Assembly (NCBI GenBank): GCA_021432635.1
Contig: MU270019.1
Coordinates: 744,001 to 808,000 of the forward strand
DNA: 64,000 nt
Reading direction: 5' to 3'
Origin: Thozetella sp. PMI_491
Taxonomy: Eukaryota; Ascomycota; Sordariomycetes; Chaetosphaeriales; Chaetosphaeriaceae
Shown: positions 22,731-35,523 of the stretch, piece by piece
Numbering within the stretch: the stretch's first letter is position 1
Layout: each line of letters opens with the position of its first letter
The notes under the pieces: generated by a model
What the model saw: the letters and a program-made list of their open reading frames with translations, nothing else
Database searches by the model: none
What the model was told of the DNA's origin: nothing
Program-made: the position numbers and the translations under genes

Positions 22731-23490
22731 AGCTGTGCTTTCCAAACGATAAGACAATGGGTCCACCACCACCGCCGTCACAAGATAAAATTTGTTGGAA
22801 AGCATTTTATCGCTTTATAAACGCGTACGTATTGTTATAATTATAACGGATACAGATCTTAAATCTCTTAATTGATAGCTATCGAGCTATATATCTCTCT
22901 CTTTTTCCTGGCGTGTGTACGCTAGGTAGATCAAGTGTGCCTTGTGGATTAAACAGTAGCGTGCGGTCAGTATGGATCGCGCGGTCCGTATAGCTAGCGC
23001 GACCAGTATGGCCCTCGTGGGTCTGTAACATAGGGCAGGCGGCGATCCGGCGGCGACTGGAGCCAGCGAACCGAGAGGGAACTGCCCCCGCTCCGGTGTC
23101 TTAACTAGATCCCAGAAAAAAGAAAGCCTGAGGCTTCCCTGACCCTGATCCTTAAAAGTTAGCTCTGTAATTGAGAAGACTACGATTATTCCCCTGAAAT
23201 CCTCCTAGCGCCTCGGCCCGGCTAACCTGGAGTGTCCCTGCCTTACCACTGGTAAACCCTTAATACTATGTGTATTATAGAATCGTAGATCCAGAGCGTT
23301 TTGTATGGCTAGCGTTCAGCACAGCCCTTGTAGATTGTATAGCTCTTGTGGATCGTACAGCTCTCGTGGATCGTATGGCCAGCGCGATCGGTATAGCTCG
23401 CATGGCTAGAATGGCCCTTGTGGATCGTATGGTCAGCATAGCTCGCGCGCAACGGGAAGCTAGTATAGCAACTATAGCAAATGCAGCTTA
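22731..23490 (+). mobile_element. Decayed copy of small DNA transposon with 18-bp minisatellite
   Basis: The left end (AGCTGTGCTTTCCAAACG, then a CCA-rich stretch) and the next 300 bases align with the whole element at 54705-55273, including TTTGTTGGAAAGCATTTTAT. About 250 unrelated bases (roughly 23030-23280) interrupt it. Alignment then resumes through an 18-bp tandem array and ends near the block CGCGCAACGGGAAGCTAGTA. No right terminal repeat is seen. Array units resemble GTATAGCTCTTGTGGATC. Confidence 0.65.
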
Positions 23491-24847
23491 GAGGGTCTTT
23501 TTAGACCGTATATCACTTGGTTAGACGCCCTAATTATTTCCGTTCCTATACCTCTCAAACTCGATGTCTCGTACCCTTGGGGCCGGTCAGGCAATAGGTG
23601 CAAGGGCTTAATGCTGGGACGACTAGCCACCTTAACTCGCTGCCCTTTCACATCGGTCTCCGCTCATGGACTATTGCCCCCTGACCACCAAAATTAGCCT
23701 CGTCACTGCTACAGACTGTGATTTTCGGTCGAGACCCCATCCGACACCCATCTATGTATTAAAGTCCAAAGTACTGCAAGAGGGGAGGACTCCGTGGTCT
23801 GTGAAAACCAGTGGTATCCTTGAACACACCACACAAAACACACCCACACCCACAGGACCCTCTTAGTCTAGTATCCGTATCATGGAACCAATGCCTCTGT
23901 CATCGTGATGCACCCTGTAGGCCCACTGAAACGACGTGAGTCTCGCGGTACGGTGAGAAGCAAGCAACACGAAGGTAAAAAGACGCTCCCTGAGCTCTGA
24001 TCAAAGCATTAAGGATGGGGCGAAGCCCAGTAATGACAACGAAGGAGTATATTGAGTTAGGTTGACCAAGGAGCAATGAGGTTTACTGGTGACGATCCGT
24101 GACGATAATGATCATAGTGATGGCGATGGCCTTAATGAAGGAAAGGAAATAACGTTGTCTACTGTCTTCTTTACATAGGAAAGGAGGTGCTGCCTCACGT
24201 TTACAGTTCGCTTCCGTTCGTCGACCCCACCCAGCACTTGGGCAAGGATCCCCGGTTTGATACGCTTTGCCGGTGGGGCACCTGGGACCTGTAGTCTCGC
24301 TCTGTAACGCCGAGCCTCCAGAGTGCCATGAATATCCATGCCAACACAACGCCTGAGAAGCTACCTGCACGATTATATAGATAAGCGTATCGCCGCTCTA
24401 TAGAAAGAGGAATCAAGCTTTATCACATAAAAATTACTTATACTTGGTCAGAACGTGGTTATTCATACTCGTCCCCATATCGGTGAAGGAAAGCTTCACC
24501 GAAGATAATGATTAAGCCCGTTCAGGAACTCCGCCCTCGCGTCCATCGTACCTCCGACGAAGGAGGCCCCGACCGGACTGTGGTGACATCTGTAACAAAT
24601 ATGCGGCTATGTAGCTGGCCATGGAGCGATCGATGTAATGTATAATGTGCAAAGTCTAAAACGAATGAACGAGAGCGAGCTGCTCTACAACTATATATAT
24701 GCGTACGCCCCCCCGCCCCCTGTGGACCAAGTGAGAATTTTGGTTGGGGATACACAAGCGTGTGTCTGCGGTCACTGAAATTCGGGATCTCCACCCTTTG
24801 CTTCCATTAGTAAAGAAACAGATAGGCACACGTCTCGGAATCCGTAT

Positions 24848-25369
24848 TCACTGGGGACAGTCGTTAAAGTCGCAGAGACCACAGCTATATTCTCCGCAGT
24901 TCCCAAAGCCATCATTTAGGCAAGTCTCATATGTCGTAGCGTATACTCGACAGCCATTGTCGCTATCTATAACACATTCTCGCTCGACGTCCCTGTTCTG
25001 GACGTGTAGGTCGGCCTGCCAGGTATCGGTGTCTGCGCCGTTAGCCTCTGGAATGAATCGAGTTCAGGGGAATAACTAGCATGGGTGCTTCGTACCAGAG
25101 ACCTTGTGGCTGATACGGCCAGCACGACCATTATCCCATAGGTCGATGTGGTAAGGCCCGTTGGGGCAATCCATGATCCAGTGGGTATCACTACTGGCGC
25201 CGGCGTGATTCTGAGATACCTTGCAGTAGAAGTCATTGTTGTCCCAGAGCTGAACTCCGATTCCATCGCCAATGATAGGGTTGTTCACCTGGCGGACATG
25301 AAGACGGATGCAAGCCTGAATGCTCACAGCGAGTAGTGCGGGTACTGTAAGTGCCTGGGAGAACTTCAT
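24848..25369 (-). CDS. Small secreted cysteine-rich protein (effector-like)
   Basis: Exons 25369-25096 and 25047-24848 are joined across a 48-bp intron (GTACGA donor, CAG acceptor, phase 1), encoding 157 residues. Residues 1-19 form a signal peptide. The mature protein has about ten Cys, most in the last 45 residues (RECVIDS, GCRV, ETCLN, GNCGEYSCGLCDFNDC). Such size and Cys density are typical of secreted fungal effectors or defence-like peptides, but I recognise no family. The first exon alone would stop after TKHPC; splicing more than doubles the Cys count and stays open to the end, which supports the intron. Confidence 0.7.
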
Positions 25370-28300
25370 GATAGATGAGGTCTTTAGGTTATTGGAAATA
25401 AGACTGTTGTCTAATATATTTTCGTTGAGATGATGTTGGGAATCGAACAATAGACGCGGCAGTCCAGTGTCGTTCTTTTTATACACAGAAGCTCATGGCC
25501 AGAAACCTACGGATCTGCGATATAGGTTCAACAATCTTAGCTCTTCGGACCATGACTCGGACTTGCTCAGCCCCAACGCTTTAGAGTACAATCTAGCTCG
25601 TTTCCCTCTATTGGATGATTCTATTTTCTGGAGAACCTGGCGAGGCGGGGGCTAAAGGTGATCCTATGTCGGCTTACTACGCTAGAGCCGCAAATCTACC
25701 CGTATATATCGCTGAATGAGTAGGATAAACGCCATACACAATGCCCTATAAATGAAGCAGACCCTACATTTAGCTTTTAGGACTTAATTGTCGATATGCA
25801 TATAGCTCTGTATATAAAACCAATTACACTTATCAAAGTTTTTCAAATGCACACACGAGACACCGTGTTGGGCTATAATTCAAACAAACCATGTATACTT
25901 GCCCGTAAACATAGCGCTATACAGTTATTAATTCACGACGGTGATGATAGTTCTAGATTTCTTTGATGGATTATCTCTACTATATCCACGTTGCCAAATT
26001 CGTCTAGGCAGACGAATGCCAAGTCTAGGCACACCATTTGCACCACACCTCATGACGTGAGTAGGATCTGGAGTATAAGCAAAGGTGGAACTGGCTATTT
26101 AGGAAACCCAATCATAAATGAGTTTTTCTGAATCATTATGATCCCAAAGTTTGGTTGACAAGTTTCCAATTATATCATGTTTTCACAGTTTGCAACAGAC
26201 GAATGCTAATTTTAGGTATGTTATTTATGCGAGGCAATGTGCTGCGAGCAGGATGCAGTGTCTTTAGATAAAGCAGAAGTGATTACCTGTAAAGCCCGTC
26301 TCCAGGTTTAGGTAGTGGGAAGTTGCTATATAATATGTTACATATAATAGTAGCCCTGAAAGAGACTTCAATCTAAGTATATGATGAGCTAAAGGATAGC
26401 GTGTAAAAAAAAAATTAGTCTGTATAACGTTAAAATGTAGGGATATAAGGGTAAAGTTTATAGAGTTTGCTCTCTATGCAAGGTAATTTATCTTTAGCAA
26501 GCCTCAAAAGTTGGGCTGCGGACACAGAAAAATGGAAAACCCGGCAATCCACACGGTAGATACCATACCCGGTATCTCTAAGCGCAGCGAAAACCCAGTC
26601 ATTGTGATGGCCCGGGGCTATCCCTATGTGTTTGTACCTACGTGATACAGCGGCTTAAGTGACCACTATATCTATCCATCTGGACCTGTAGCTATTAGTC
26701 TACCATCTTCCTCTCTTTAGCTTAGTATTTTGTGCGTTCTTAATACACACGGCTACAGATCCAGTTCATTGCCGCCAGCGCTATGACAATGATGACCACA
26801 ATCTACATTGACAGATGCAGCCACTCGGGACTCGCTATAGTAATAGTCATACAACCAACACAGTGCTGTGTGATCTATATAAGGAAGGGTCGAGGGTTAA
26901 GCCAGGATACGTGCATCAAGCTCGCGGTGAAGGGAAGCCCGAGTGCTACGTAATCATGCCAGCCCCACAACATTACGGCGCAGCGTTGTGACAACCAATC
27001 CTGTCCGCTAACTGGCGACCGTGGCTGCGGCACAGTGGGCTCAAACTGTGCTCCTAACGACACCACTGCGAGCTGGGAAGCCATCCAGCAGTACACCTCA
27101 ATAGCGTCACGTGGTACTAAAAAAGACACCAGAAACAGAGGACATGCGGTAAAAAGCCAAGTCAAATCTCCATCCATAGTTATAGGCTAGCCTGTCCAGG
27201 TAATAGGTACACATAGTCGCCTAGACTTCTATTTGGCTCTAGGAGACTGACGCTCTCAACGGCTCGCTAAATCACCAGTTGCCAACGGGGAATCGGTCAG
27301 GGAGCGCCACAATCCCAGTGACTTTCTCCTAGCTCCAAGTCTTGGGCAATCACAAGCCACAAGCATGCTTCTTGTGTGCGACTGTCTCGATTGGTGTACA
27401 GGCCTGGAGAGCCAGCTGCTGAAACTATATCTTAGCACTGCTACCCAAATTTCCACACACATTCCTCCACCTTTCCTTCGCATGATGTACGTTCTGAGAG
27501 CGGACCAACAAACATCTCTCAACTAGTCTTTTTGAACCACCTAATGGCCGAAATAATCTTATTATTCGAGGAAGTTTACTTTTTCAGGATAATGCGAGGC
27601 GAAACTGAGTATCTTTCTACCGTGATATCGGAAAGAAGCTGGTCGTATTGGAAGAAGAGATTGGAGGGAGGTGCGAGTTTTCGCCGATTTCATGTCTACT
27701 GAGCGCTATACTAATCCACTATAGCTAATTTTACGTCTGTTGAGGCTTCTAAGGCTGAGTGCGAGTGTGCATACTATGAAAGCCAGTTACCTGGTATCCT
27801 AGTTGAAGCTCCCGCGGCAGAACTTCTGCATAGCTCCAAGATAATGGCTAAGTACTGGGAGGCGAGCCGCTTCCTGGGCTAGTCATCAGTTTGACACGCA
27901 TTCACACAATGCTCTTGTGCGTGTGATGAGGTAGCGCAAGTGTGCATTTTCGATAACGCTCAGGCACATAGTTTCGGCCTCATAAACTTACCAGGGCAGC
28001 GCTGTGGCGATCGAACGACACATAAAGCCTGCAGCAAGGTTGGATATGTGTGCGGACCTGATAAACTAAGTCCCCCCTTAAGCGTTAGGGGCTTCCTTGG
28101 CATGTTGGGGTACCAGGTTTTTGAGCATAAAGGCCATGCTCAGTCATCTTGCAGTGTCTTCAACGCCTCGCGACATGTCTCTAGGTAAGTTTGCGGTTTC
28201 AAGCCAAATTGAGACATCCATACTTTAATATAATCGACGTGCTGGAAGAATAGGTATATGAAGATCAAAACGGCTATAACGAATGCTTTCGTTGTGGAGC

Positions 28301-29737
28301 TTGCGGAACCTAATTCCACGGTACACAGTAGTCTACATATTGAACTGTCCAGCCCAGTCTAGCACGCTCATCTCATGTGACACGTGATGTCACCTTTGTT
28401 CAAAGCTGACTCGGCCTCGATCTCCTGGACCGCAGAGGATGACGTGCCAAAGAACAACGCAACCTGGCCAGCTCTCGCAACTATCAAGCGGGTTTCTCTC
28501 GCAGCTCGCAGGAGCCACCAGGTGGGCGCTCCCCACGGCTTTGCTCCTCGACACCTGCTTTCAACGCACCATACTCACCAGGAGAGTCCTTCTCTCCCGC
28601 AAAGAATGGCCATCGCTGGAACCGCCATTCATCTTCCCTACATGTGGTCTGTTAAATATGACGGTCATAGAAACGGCAACGGACACACTAATTTTATTAG
28701 TTTAGAAATAATAACGGCAGCAACGCAACCTACTACCCAGTGAGGTTAACAGTGTCATAAATTATATTGAAACGGCGGTATCCCAATAATCCCTGCTGAA
28801 AAAAGTGCCCGATCTACAGTGAGACTCTTGAAGTACATAGTTATGGGATCGGAAAAGAACCCTGCGAGACGACAACGATTTCTACTAACCATTAAGTGGC
28901 TGAATGCTGAATGTCGCTAATAGTCGTAAGCACCGGATCTATTAGGCCAACCTCCACTTTCAAATCACGGATCGCATCTAGAGGCAGGCTTAAAGAGTTG
29001 GTTGATTGCGAAAAAGTGTGGAAAGCTGACACTATAATGTGAATCCGCGTAGAGAAAGAGCCGACTTGATTATTCTAAATTTCAATCGTTCCTAGACTTC
29101 GGTGGTAATAAAACCTCTTTATATGAAGATTGCAAGATTCTAAGGAAGGCTGTAGGCTAGGTGAAGGGTTGTGGACAGAAAGCCTGATAGGCGTGCTCAG
29201 TTAATATTGTAGGTAGTTTTGGCTATGGCTCCCTGCTTTTTAGCTACGGGTGTGGGGGCTATTACGCGACTATGTAACCACAATCTAATAGCGACAGTCG
29301 ACGATGAACTATGCTAATCAATGCCTATATTCAAACGGACATGTGGAAGCAGAGAACCAACGCCTATGTAAACCTCATGATTTAACCGCTCCAAGAAGAC
29401 ATAAAGAGAAAATATAGAGAAAATACGGAAATGGTACAAGGACTACATCCTTAGACAAGCTAGAGTTATCATAGAGAGACAACTTCCCAGTCACGCTGCA
29501 CAAATGTTTTAAGGAGCATCATCTCGGCACAACATCCTGTTTATCTTCTCTAATCAGTCGTCCTACAACCTACCCCTATAGCTGCTTGGCTGTCGCCTGC
29601 TAGATATATCGCTTTACCTAACACGTTCGCTTCGCTCAAGGTTCGCAGTGGTCTAGGCGAAAATGAAAGCAATAGAATCCTGCCAGATGCCGTGCGGAAT
29701 ATTCCGCAGCGGAACAGCCCTCCTACAACCTCACGCC
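25370..29737. other. Gene-poor, partly AT-rich region
   Basis: About 4.4 kb without a supportable gene. Long AT-rich stretches occur at about 25.7-26.5 kb. A GC-richer patch at 28384-28743 is open in two frames but resembles no family. The 18 bases CATCTCTCAACTAGTCTT near 27510 recur near 48087, without flanking similarity. Confidence 0.5.
25475..25484 (-). promoter_or_regulatory. TATA-like box of the secreted Cys-rich gene
   Basis: GTATAAAAAG on the minus strand about 110 bases before the ATG at 25369. Position and sequence fit a core promoter. Confidence 0.4.
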
Positions 29738-31064
29738 TCATTTTTCGCCAGGATACGGCTTCCTTCCCCATACGACGAAGACAGGCATGTACGCGTGTAT
29801 ACGCGGGTTCATGAGATCCCGTCGAACATCAATAAGAGATACCTATAAAGGACACATGAGCAAATTTGCTATGACCTAAAATGGCGACCTCACGAATGTG
29901 AGAATCTTACGGCTATACTTGCCTCGATCTGAGCACTCGTGCGTTGAAAAGCCTTAGTGAAAAGCTGGTAAGAGAAACCAGGCAATCCTTTCAACACATT
30001 CGTTGCCCACATCCATCCTATCTCCTTAAGTCGGCGATCCTTGGCCCACCCGTTGACTGGCATTTTTAGGATACGCTGGTGTATATCGACAAAGCCAACC
30101 CGCTCGTATATCTCCCTGAGGTTAACTCCGAAGATGGCGGGACGATCAAGCTTCTCTGAAGCGACGATCAAATCATTAGACCATGCCACGAACGGTCCAT
30201 TAGGATCGAGAGTACTATCGTCGCAGAGAACATTACAATCGACCTCTTGGGACTCAAACCAGCCGCCAGGCTCAAGCGCGGCGAATGCTTGTTCGGCGAT
30301 CTGAGTCTCAAACGACGCCCAGCAGCCGGCGGTAGCTCGTGTATGAATATAGTCGAATTTTTGCGGGAAGTCCCAAGAGTCTGTCCTGGACGCGGTAGAT
30401 GAGGAAAGTCAGATGAGATGGCACTAAAGCCAACTTCCGTCGAATATGCCAACCGGTGCTTAGGTGGACACTTACGAATCTTCCACATAAAAGTGAACAT
30501 TAGGTGGCACCTCTGCTGGCTGGATCGGGGATAAGTCTGTGCCAATGACCAGAGAGTCGTGGAATAGATCGCCCATCTCGATGGCCCAATCACCTACACC
30601 CGTGGCGATATCAAGGATCGCGCGCGGAGGTCTCGTGGGAGAGAGCGGAGCCCAGTAAAGCCCGTCATCCATGAGTCGCTTGACGCACCAACCCTGGAGC
30701 TCCAACCGCTCCTGCTCTGGAGTATCGTTGGGAAAAGCATATGCTGCAGGTCTGCGGTCAGTTGGAGTTTGGGGAGGCAGCCAGGGTTTCCTTTACAGCC
30801 GGCACGATAGGCATGATACGTGCGACCAAAGTCCTTTGGAAAGTCTTGTATGCTATCTGATAGAGAGGCTGAATCGTGGTCGCACCAGTTTCCATCCGAC
30901 GAGGTGGAAGATTTTTCTCCACTGGACGACGCCGAAATGGACTCAGGCTGATGCCACAAGCCCCAAGCAGTCAAGTCAGCACACTGCCCCTCGTAGGATT
31001 ACCATCGACAGGGTCCGCGTACATCCGGTTCGATGGTGCGGCTTGTCTCGGCCGGTATTGTCAT
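29738..31064 (-). CDS. LaeA-like SAM-dependent methyltransferase
   Basis: Proposed exons (minus): 31064-31023, 30947-30797, 30743-30476, 30385-29923 and 29842-29738, 342 residues. The first exon is the least certain. GRTYHAYRAGSYAFPND spans the first well-supported splice and is typical of the LaeA-like family. ILDIATGVGDWAIEMG is SAM motif I, and IGTDLSPIQP, NVHFYVEDS, FDYIHTRA and LEPGGWFESQEV follow as expected. The C-terminal exon reads MNPRIHAYMPVFVVWGRKP, the usual family ending. LaeA-type enzymes influence secondary metabolism, but most paralogues are uncharacterised. The last intron seems to use a GC donor (GAG|GCAAGT); a GT donor 12 bases downstream would insert four residues. A terpene cyclase and P450 lie 7-11 kb away. 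Confidence 0.85.
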
Positions 31065-34000
31065 CGGGGGGGTGAATTCCAAGTCTCGCCGTTTCCCGTT
31101 GTTGTCATCGTCGTTTTGGCCGCTGCACTGTTGACTGTCCATGTCCACCTACGGGAGCAAGTCTCTGCCCGACCTTTCTCGTCTGCACGTTTTCGTCTTC
31201 GTGGATGCCGAAAAAAAGAAAAAGATTATGGTGTGGCACAAGGTTGTTTGAATGTGCATATTGTTATTGCTAGCGTAGAAGCATAACTGCGGCTGAGAGG
31301 AGGTTCTTGTGTGGAGGCGTCGGCGTTGGAGAGGAGAATGAAAAGTCGGTCAAGAGTATAAAGTTTCGAGATCAGCCTCATTTGCGCTGTGGCATTGATG
31401 TGCACGGACGTGCTCTACCCTTCGTGTCAGCAATGACACCCACGGGGTCGGCAGTGCCCCGTCATTGCTACCAGCCACGCGTCACAACGCAGGTGAGGGC
31501 GACCCTGTCCGTCCTCTCAGGAGGCGTACTCAACTGGCATCTTTTTTTTTCTCTTTTCTTTTTTTGTATCCTTTTCGGGCGACTCGCAGAGCCATCGGTG
31601 AGGGGTAGATTGAGGGGAAGGAGGGGAGAAGGCACCTGAACAGGGCTACTGCAGACGCAACTGAGATATAGCTAGGGTATGCAACCTAGTCGGCCAACAA
31701 TCACAGGCGCCATTTCGACGCCGCCTCCGTCAGGGAGGCGGTGCCACAACAGACATGTGAGCTTCACTTTTTCATGGGCAGTCAGAAAGGCACGAGGACT
31801 AGTTGAATTGTCCCTGCCTGTACTTCTTGCTTGTGTTTGGCTGACAGTTGCAGACGCCTAGTAACATGCAGGAGCTAGTGCTTGAAACGCAAGCCTTTCG
31901 GAACGTGTTATTTACGGCGACCTCCGTCTCGTATCCAAACGACGCGCGCCGCCTTGCGTGCCTTTGCTGGTAGCTGCCTGTCTTATCTGTTGGTATGCTA
32001 CAGCGATACTTTTAACCCTTTTATGATGCGATTGGCTCGCTCTAGTGCCGAGTTGGTTTCGGTGCCCAAGGTACAAGCCAGTCACATGGCAGTTTGGATA
32101 AAACAATGAAGACAGATCGATGTACAGTTCAGCAACCAAGTCACCTTTTCCGTAACGCTAACGTTTGAAAACGTGGCGAGATGGGCTTCGGTGCTTGGTT
32201 TCTTACGGTGGCTATACCTAACATATCAGCGCGCTAGGCTTGAAATGGGGTTTCCGGCCAGGGCCTACGAAAGGTACATTGCAGTGAATTGCATAACTCT
32301 TACGGGCCAGGCGGAAATTGCCGAGTTCAAGCCCTGTAATTAGTACTAGAATAGGCATAGAAGGCTGTGATGACCCTAGCTCATTTATTTTCTTTTATCT
32401 CTGAAGCAAACAGGGCACCAGAAATAAACCAGCACCGGAGTAGCCGATCACACCATTAGAGTTCTATAGTTTGCTAACTAGTGACTTTTAGTTACAGCGT
32501 TGCTGCAAGCATTGTTTAGGCTGAAGATCGTCAGTGATCAGAGTTGCTTTCATGTTCAGAGTCGATAATGGTAGCACAGCCTCCCAACACTGTTCGTACT
32601 ATCGGGGGTTTCACGCAATCGCTCTGCCAGCTTGCCAGCCCGACCTTTATGACTCGACTAATCACAGAGGAAAATATTTAACGGCTAGGTACTTTAGCTT
32701 CAAGACTACTGGTCTTCCGCCAGTTATCTAGGAGAGCGGCTTGCACTATGTTTGTGAACTACGAGGGGGTCTTAGGTAGCGACCCGCCAGAGTACTTAGA
32801 GCTACAAAAGTGTAAAGGACCGAAGCCAATACGAGCCACATATTTCAGCGCTTTCAAGAGTGACACCGATTTTACAAGCTACAGTAATCCAAATTGTCGA
32901 GTTCGATTCTCCAAGAACTGAAAATTCCTCTACAAAGTCATCAGTATCTTCAAATACTTAATCTTTACATGTCTCACGAGTCTCAAAATCTGTAGGCAAG
33001 GATCCAAGGAAGTCTATCACACTCTACGGCCTCGTTCTCGCAATCGGTTCTTCCTCGCTTTCAATAACTCTCCATCTCGTCTACATGATCATAATACACC
33101 CTTAAAACTCCTCCATGGATCCCGCTCCTAAATGCTTTAAGCTTTTCCTAGTACTATTTCTAGAAATATATTAAGATGTATATATGCAAGGTAGAGATTT
33201 TCGCATGCCTCAAAGCTAGGGCTGCATACATAGTTAACCCCCTCTCTCTCTTTAATCCACACAGCGGATATTATACTCAGTATCTCCAAGTACAGAGACA
33301 ATCTAGTAAGGGCCAGAGCTAAACCGTTGATAGATCCGGTCATTTAGGCCACCACGTGCAGAGCTTCCCACTATTGCGTTTAGTCGCAACAACGTACAGC
33401 TGCATCAAATTTCAGCAACACCACGGGCACGTAGGCGTGTAGGAAAAGCTACCGCCGGCAATACGACTGAACTAGCGTGAAGTTTTCTCCCATGGGCCAT
33501 GCATCGGATATAGTAGAGTGGCTGCCGTGCCAGCCTGCCATCTTGGATCTCAACCAACTTCCTCACCGCCAACACAAGGCATACTGTGCTCTAACGTTCA
33601 CCAAACCACACACGCACTCTTTGCCACTCAAACCAAATCACACACTTCACACAAGTCATTTCTACGGCCAAGATATCACCTATGGACGTGCCCCTTTTCT
33701 CCGTACGAGGCTCGTATTATACAAAGAAAGCAATCATCACTACTACTCACAATACCCACAAGATTGTCGGCCACACAAAGAACATTAAGAATCCGACAAA
33801 GTCTAATAAGCTATTTATCGACGAAACTTATAAATATACAATATAATAGCCTTTAATAATGACTTTTCTACAATAAACAAGTCTAGACGTTTTATAGCTA
33901 GGTGATTATTCACTGCATAATTTAGCCTATCTTGCTTCACAATATTATCACTGCCATATTATTACTATACTACCTTTATACTTCTGTTTTTGAAAAAGAA

Positions 34001-35523
34001 TTGGCAGATAGTTGAGGTAGTAAATTTTGTGGATGCCTTTTACTTTTTACGGGTTAAACTTTTGTAGACTTTATAGTCGGAACACGAGGTCTCGGAGGTC
34101 TCCTTCCTTTTAGTCTTTATAGTATTTCTGGGTCTATGGCGGATCTGGTAGAGAATGGTTCGCGGCTGTTGCATCTCTTCCAGCTGCTCGATATAGCCTT
34201 CCCTGAGTCCCCCTTCTCAAGATGAGGGATGTGGTTGCTGCTTTTATTGCTTAAACGATCAATCTTCGGTGGCTTCGTATCTTGACCATTTCAGCCGGTC
34301 ACGTCGTGCTATGTGCGGGAGAGTTGAGTTTTGGATGGGTGACATATGACACGGGCTTGATATTTGATAACCTCGGAATAGAACTTGGCCGGTGGCTCTA
34401 CGAGGCCTTAGTAGATTTTTCGCTGTGAGGGCCGGAGGTAGGTCTTTTCGCAGATCGCGCGGTAGAACCGGATGTCGTCAGTCAAATCGAAGTCTTTCAG
34501 CATGGTCTCATACTTGGCGGTGCCGCTCGTGAGTAAACGCCTAGGTAAGTATGTGTGTGAGATAAGATGGAACGTATACCTACCGAAGGAAACAGCGAAC
34601 AGCAGGCCAAGCCTGCGCGGGATATGGCTTGTGCCGATAGCGTTCTTGACTGTCGGGTCAGACTAGAGGAAGAATTTGGTCAATCTCCTGGCTTGATTTT
34701 ATCGTGATATCCTTACCTAGAAGTAAAAGGAAGATGAGAGAAGGAGCTATGTATTTGGGCAAGACAGCCAAGAGGATGTCTGGCTTCTCTTGCCTGCCCC
34801 CTGGCAATGCCAGGTCCTAGCTCTTCTGGCTCACAGGAGGCTGGTAATTTGGCAGACTATAGACATACGACTGTTTTTTCTAACCTATTCGTGATTCTCT
34901 AACTCCTCTGGAAGGTCTACTTATGCGGCTATATGGCTTCGCTCTCCGTAATAAGATTGTGACATAAGGAAAGGGGAGGTTGCGCCAGAGAACTTGTTGA
35001 CAAATGAGACAGTCTTGTGGTAAGGTGTGTTACATCTGCTCGGCCTAAAAACACTGTTGCAGCCCATTGCTATTTGCGGTGCAGAACCTGTCTTGACCAA
35101 ACGGGGCTCGCGAGTAGTGATCTGAAGTAAATTCATTCCCGGTAACAGATTGAGTTTCCGGATGTAAATTTAGAGTCAGAACATGGCTTTTATATCCTGC
35201 TATCCTTGGTCGGAGTCAGCTGCACAGAATCGAAGCCCCACAAGACAACGCCTTTGCGTAAGTCACCGTAGCGAGAGAACCCAATTTTGGAGAATGAATG
35301 CGAAGATACGCTACCTATGCGAGGCGGTAGACTAAAATGCCGCAATGCAGGAGTTATTCAAGTACAGACCTGGGATGCCGATTCAAGGAAGGCTTTGATG
35401 AAACTAAGCTGAAAAAATTACTATATGTACCCTCTTACCCTATCCAGCCTTATACCCTCTTAGGTCAGCGACCTGCTTGCTATACCTTTGGCTTCTGAAT
35501 TCAAAAGATTCCCCTTATTGATG
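31065..35523. other. Gene-poor region
   Basis: No gene is supported. Pyrimidine-rich runs occur near 31550 and an AT-rich stretch at about 33.8-34.05 kb. One segment (34422-34528) is duplicated in inverted orientation at 36273-36380. Confidence 0.5.
34422..34528 (-). repeat. Inverted duplication, copy 1 (about 107 bp)
   Basis: Read on the minus strand it begins GAGCGGCACCGCCAAGTATG and ends CTACCTCCGGCCCTCACAGC, matching 36273-36380 on the plus strand with differences that are mostly transitions. Translated, both give KYETxLKD...EKTYLRPSQR, so this may be a piece of a former coding sequence. Family not recognised. Confidence 0.7.

Larger units (their letters stand above)
22249..24847. other. 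Repeat-bearing intergenic region
   Basis: No host gene is supported. It holds an interspersed repeat copy (22421-22555) and a decayed copy of the small DNA transposon seen whole at 54705-55273 (22731-23490). The rest, about 23.5-24.8 kb, shows nothing recognisable. Confidence 0.5.

Noticed and set aside
32880-32920. tRNA B-box-like string GAGTTCGATTCTCC
   Set aside because: No matching A box or cloverleaf stems could be found around it.
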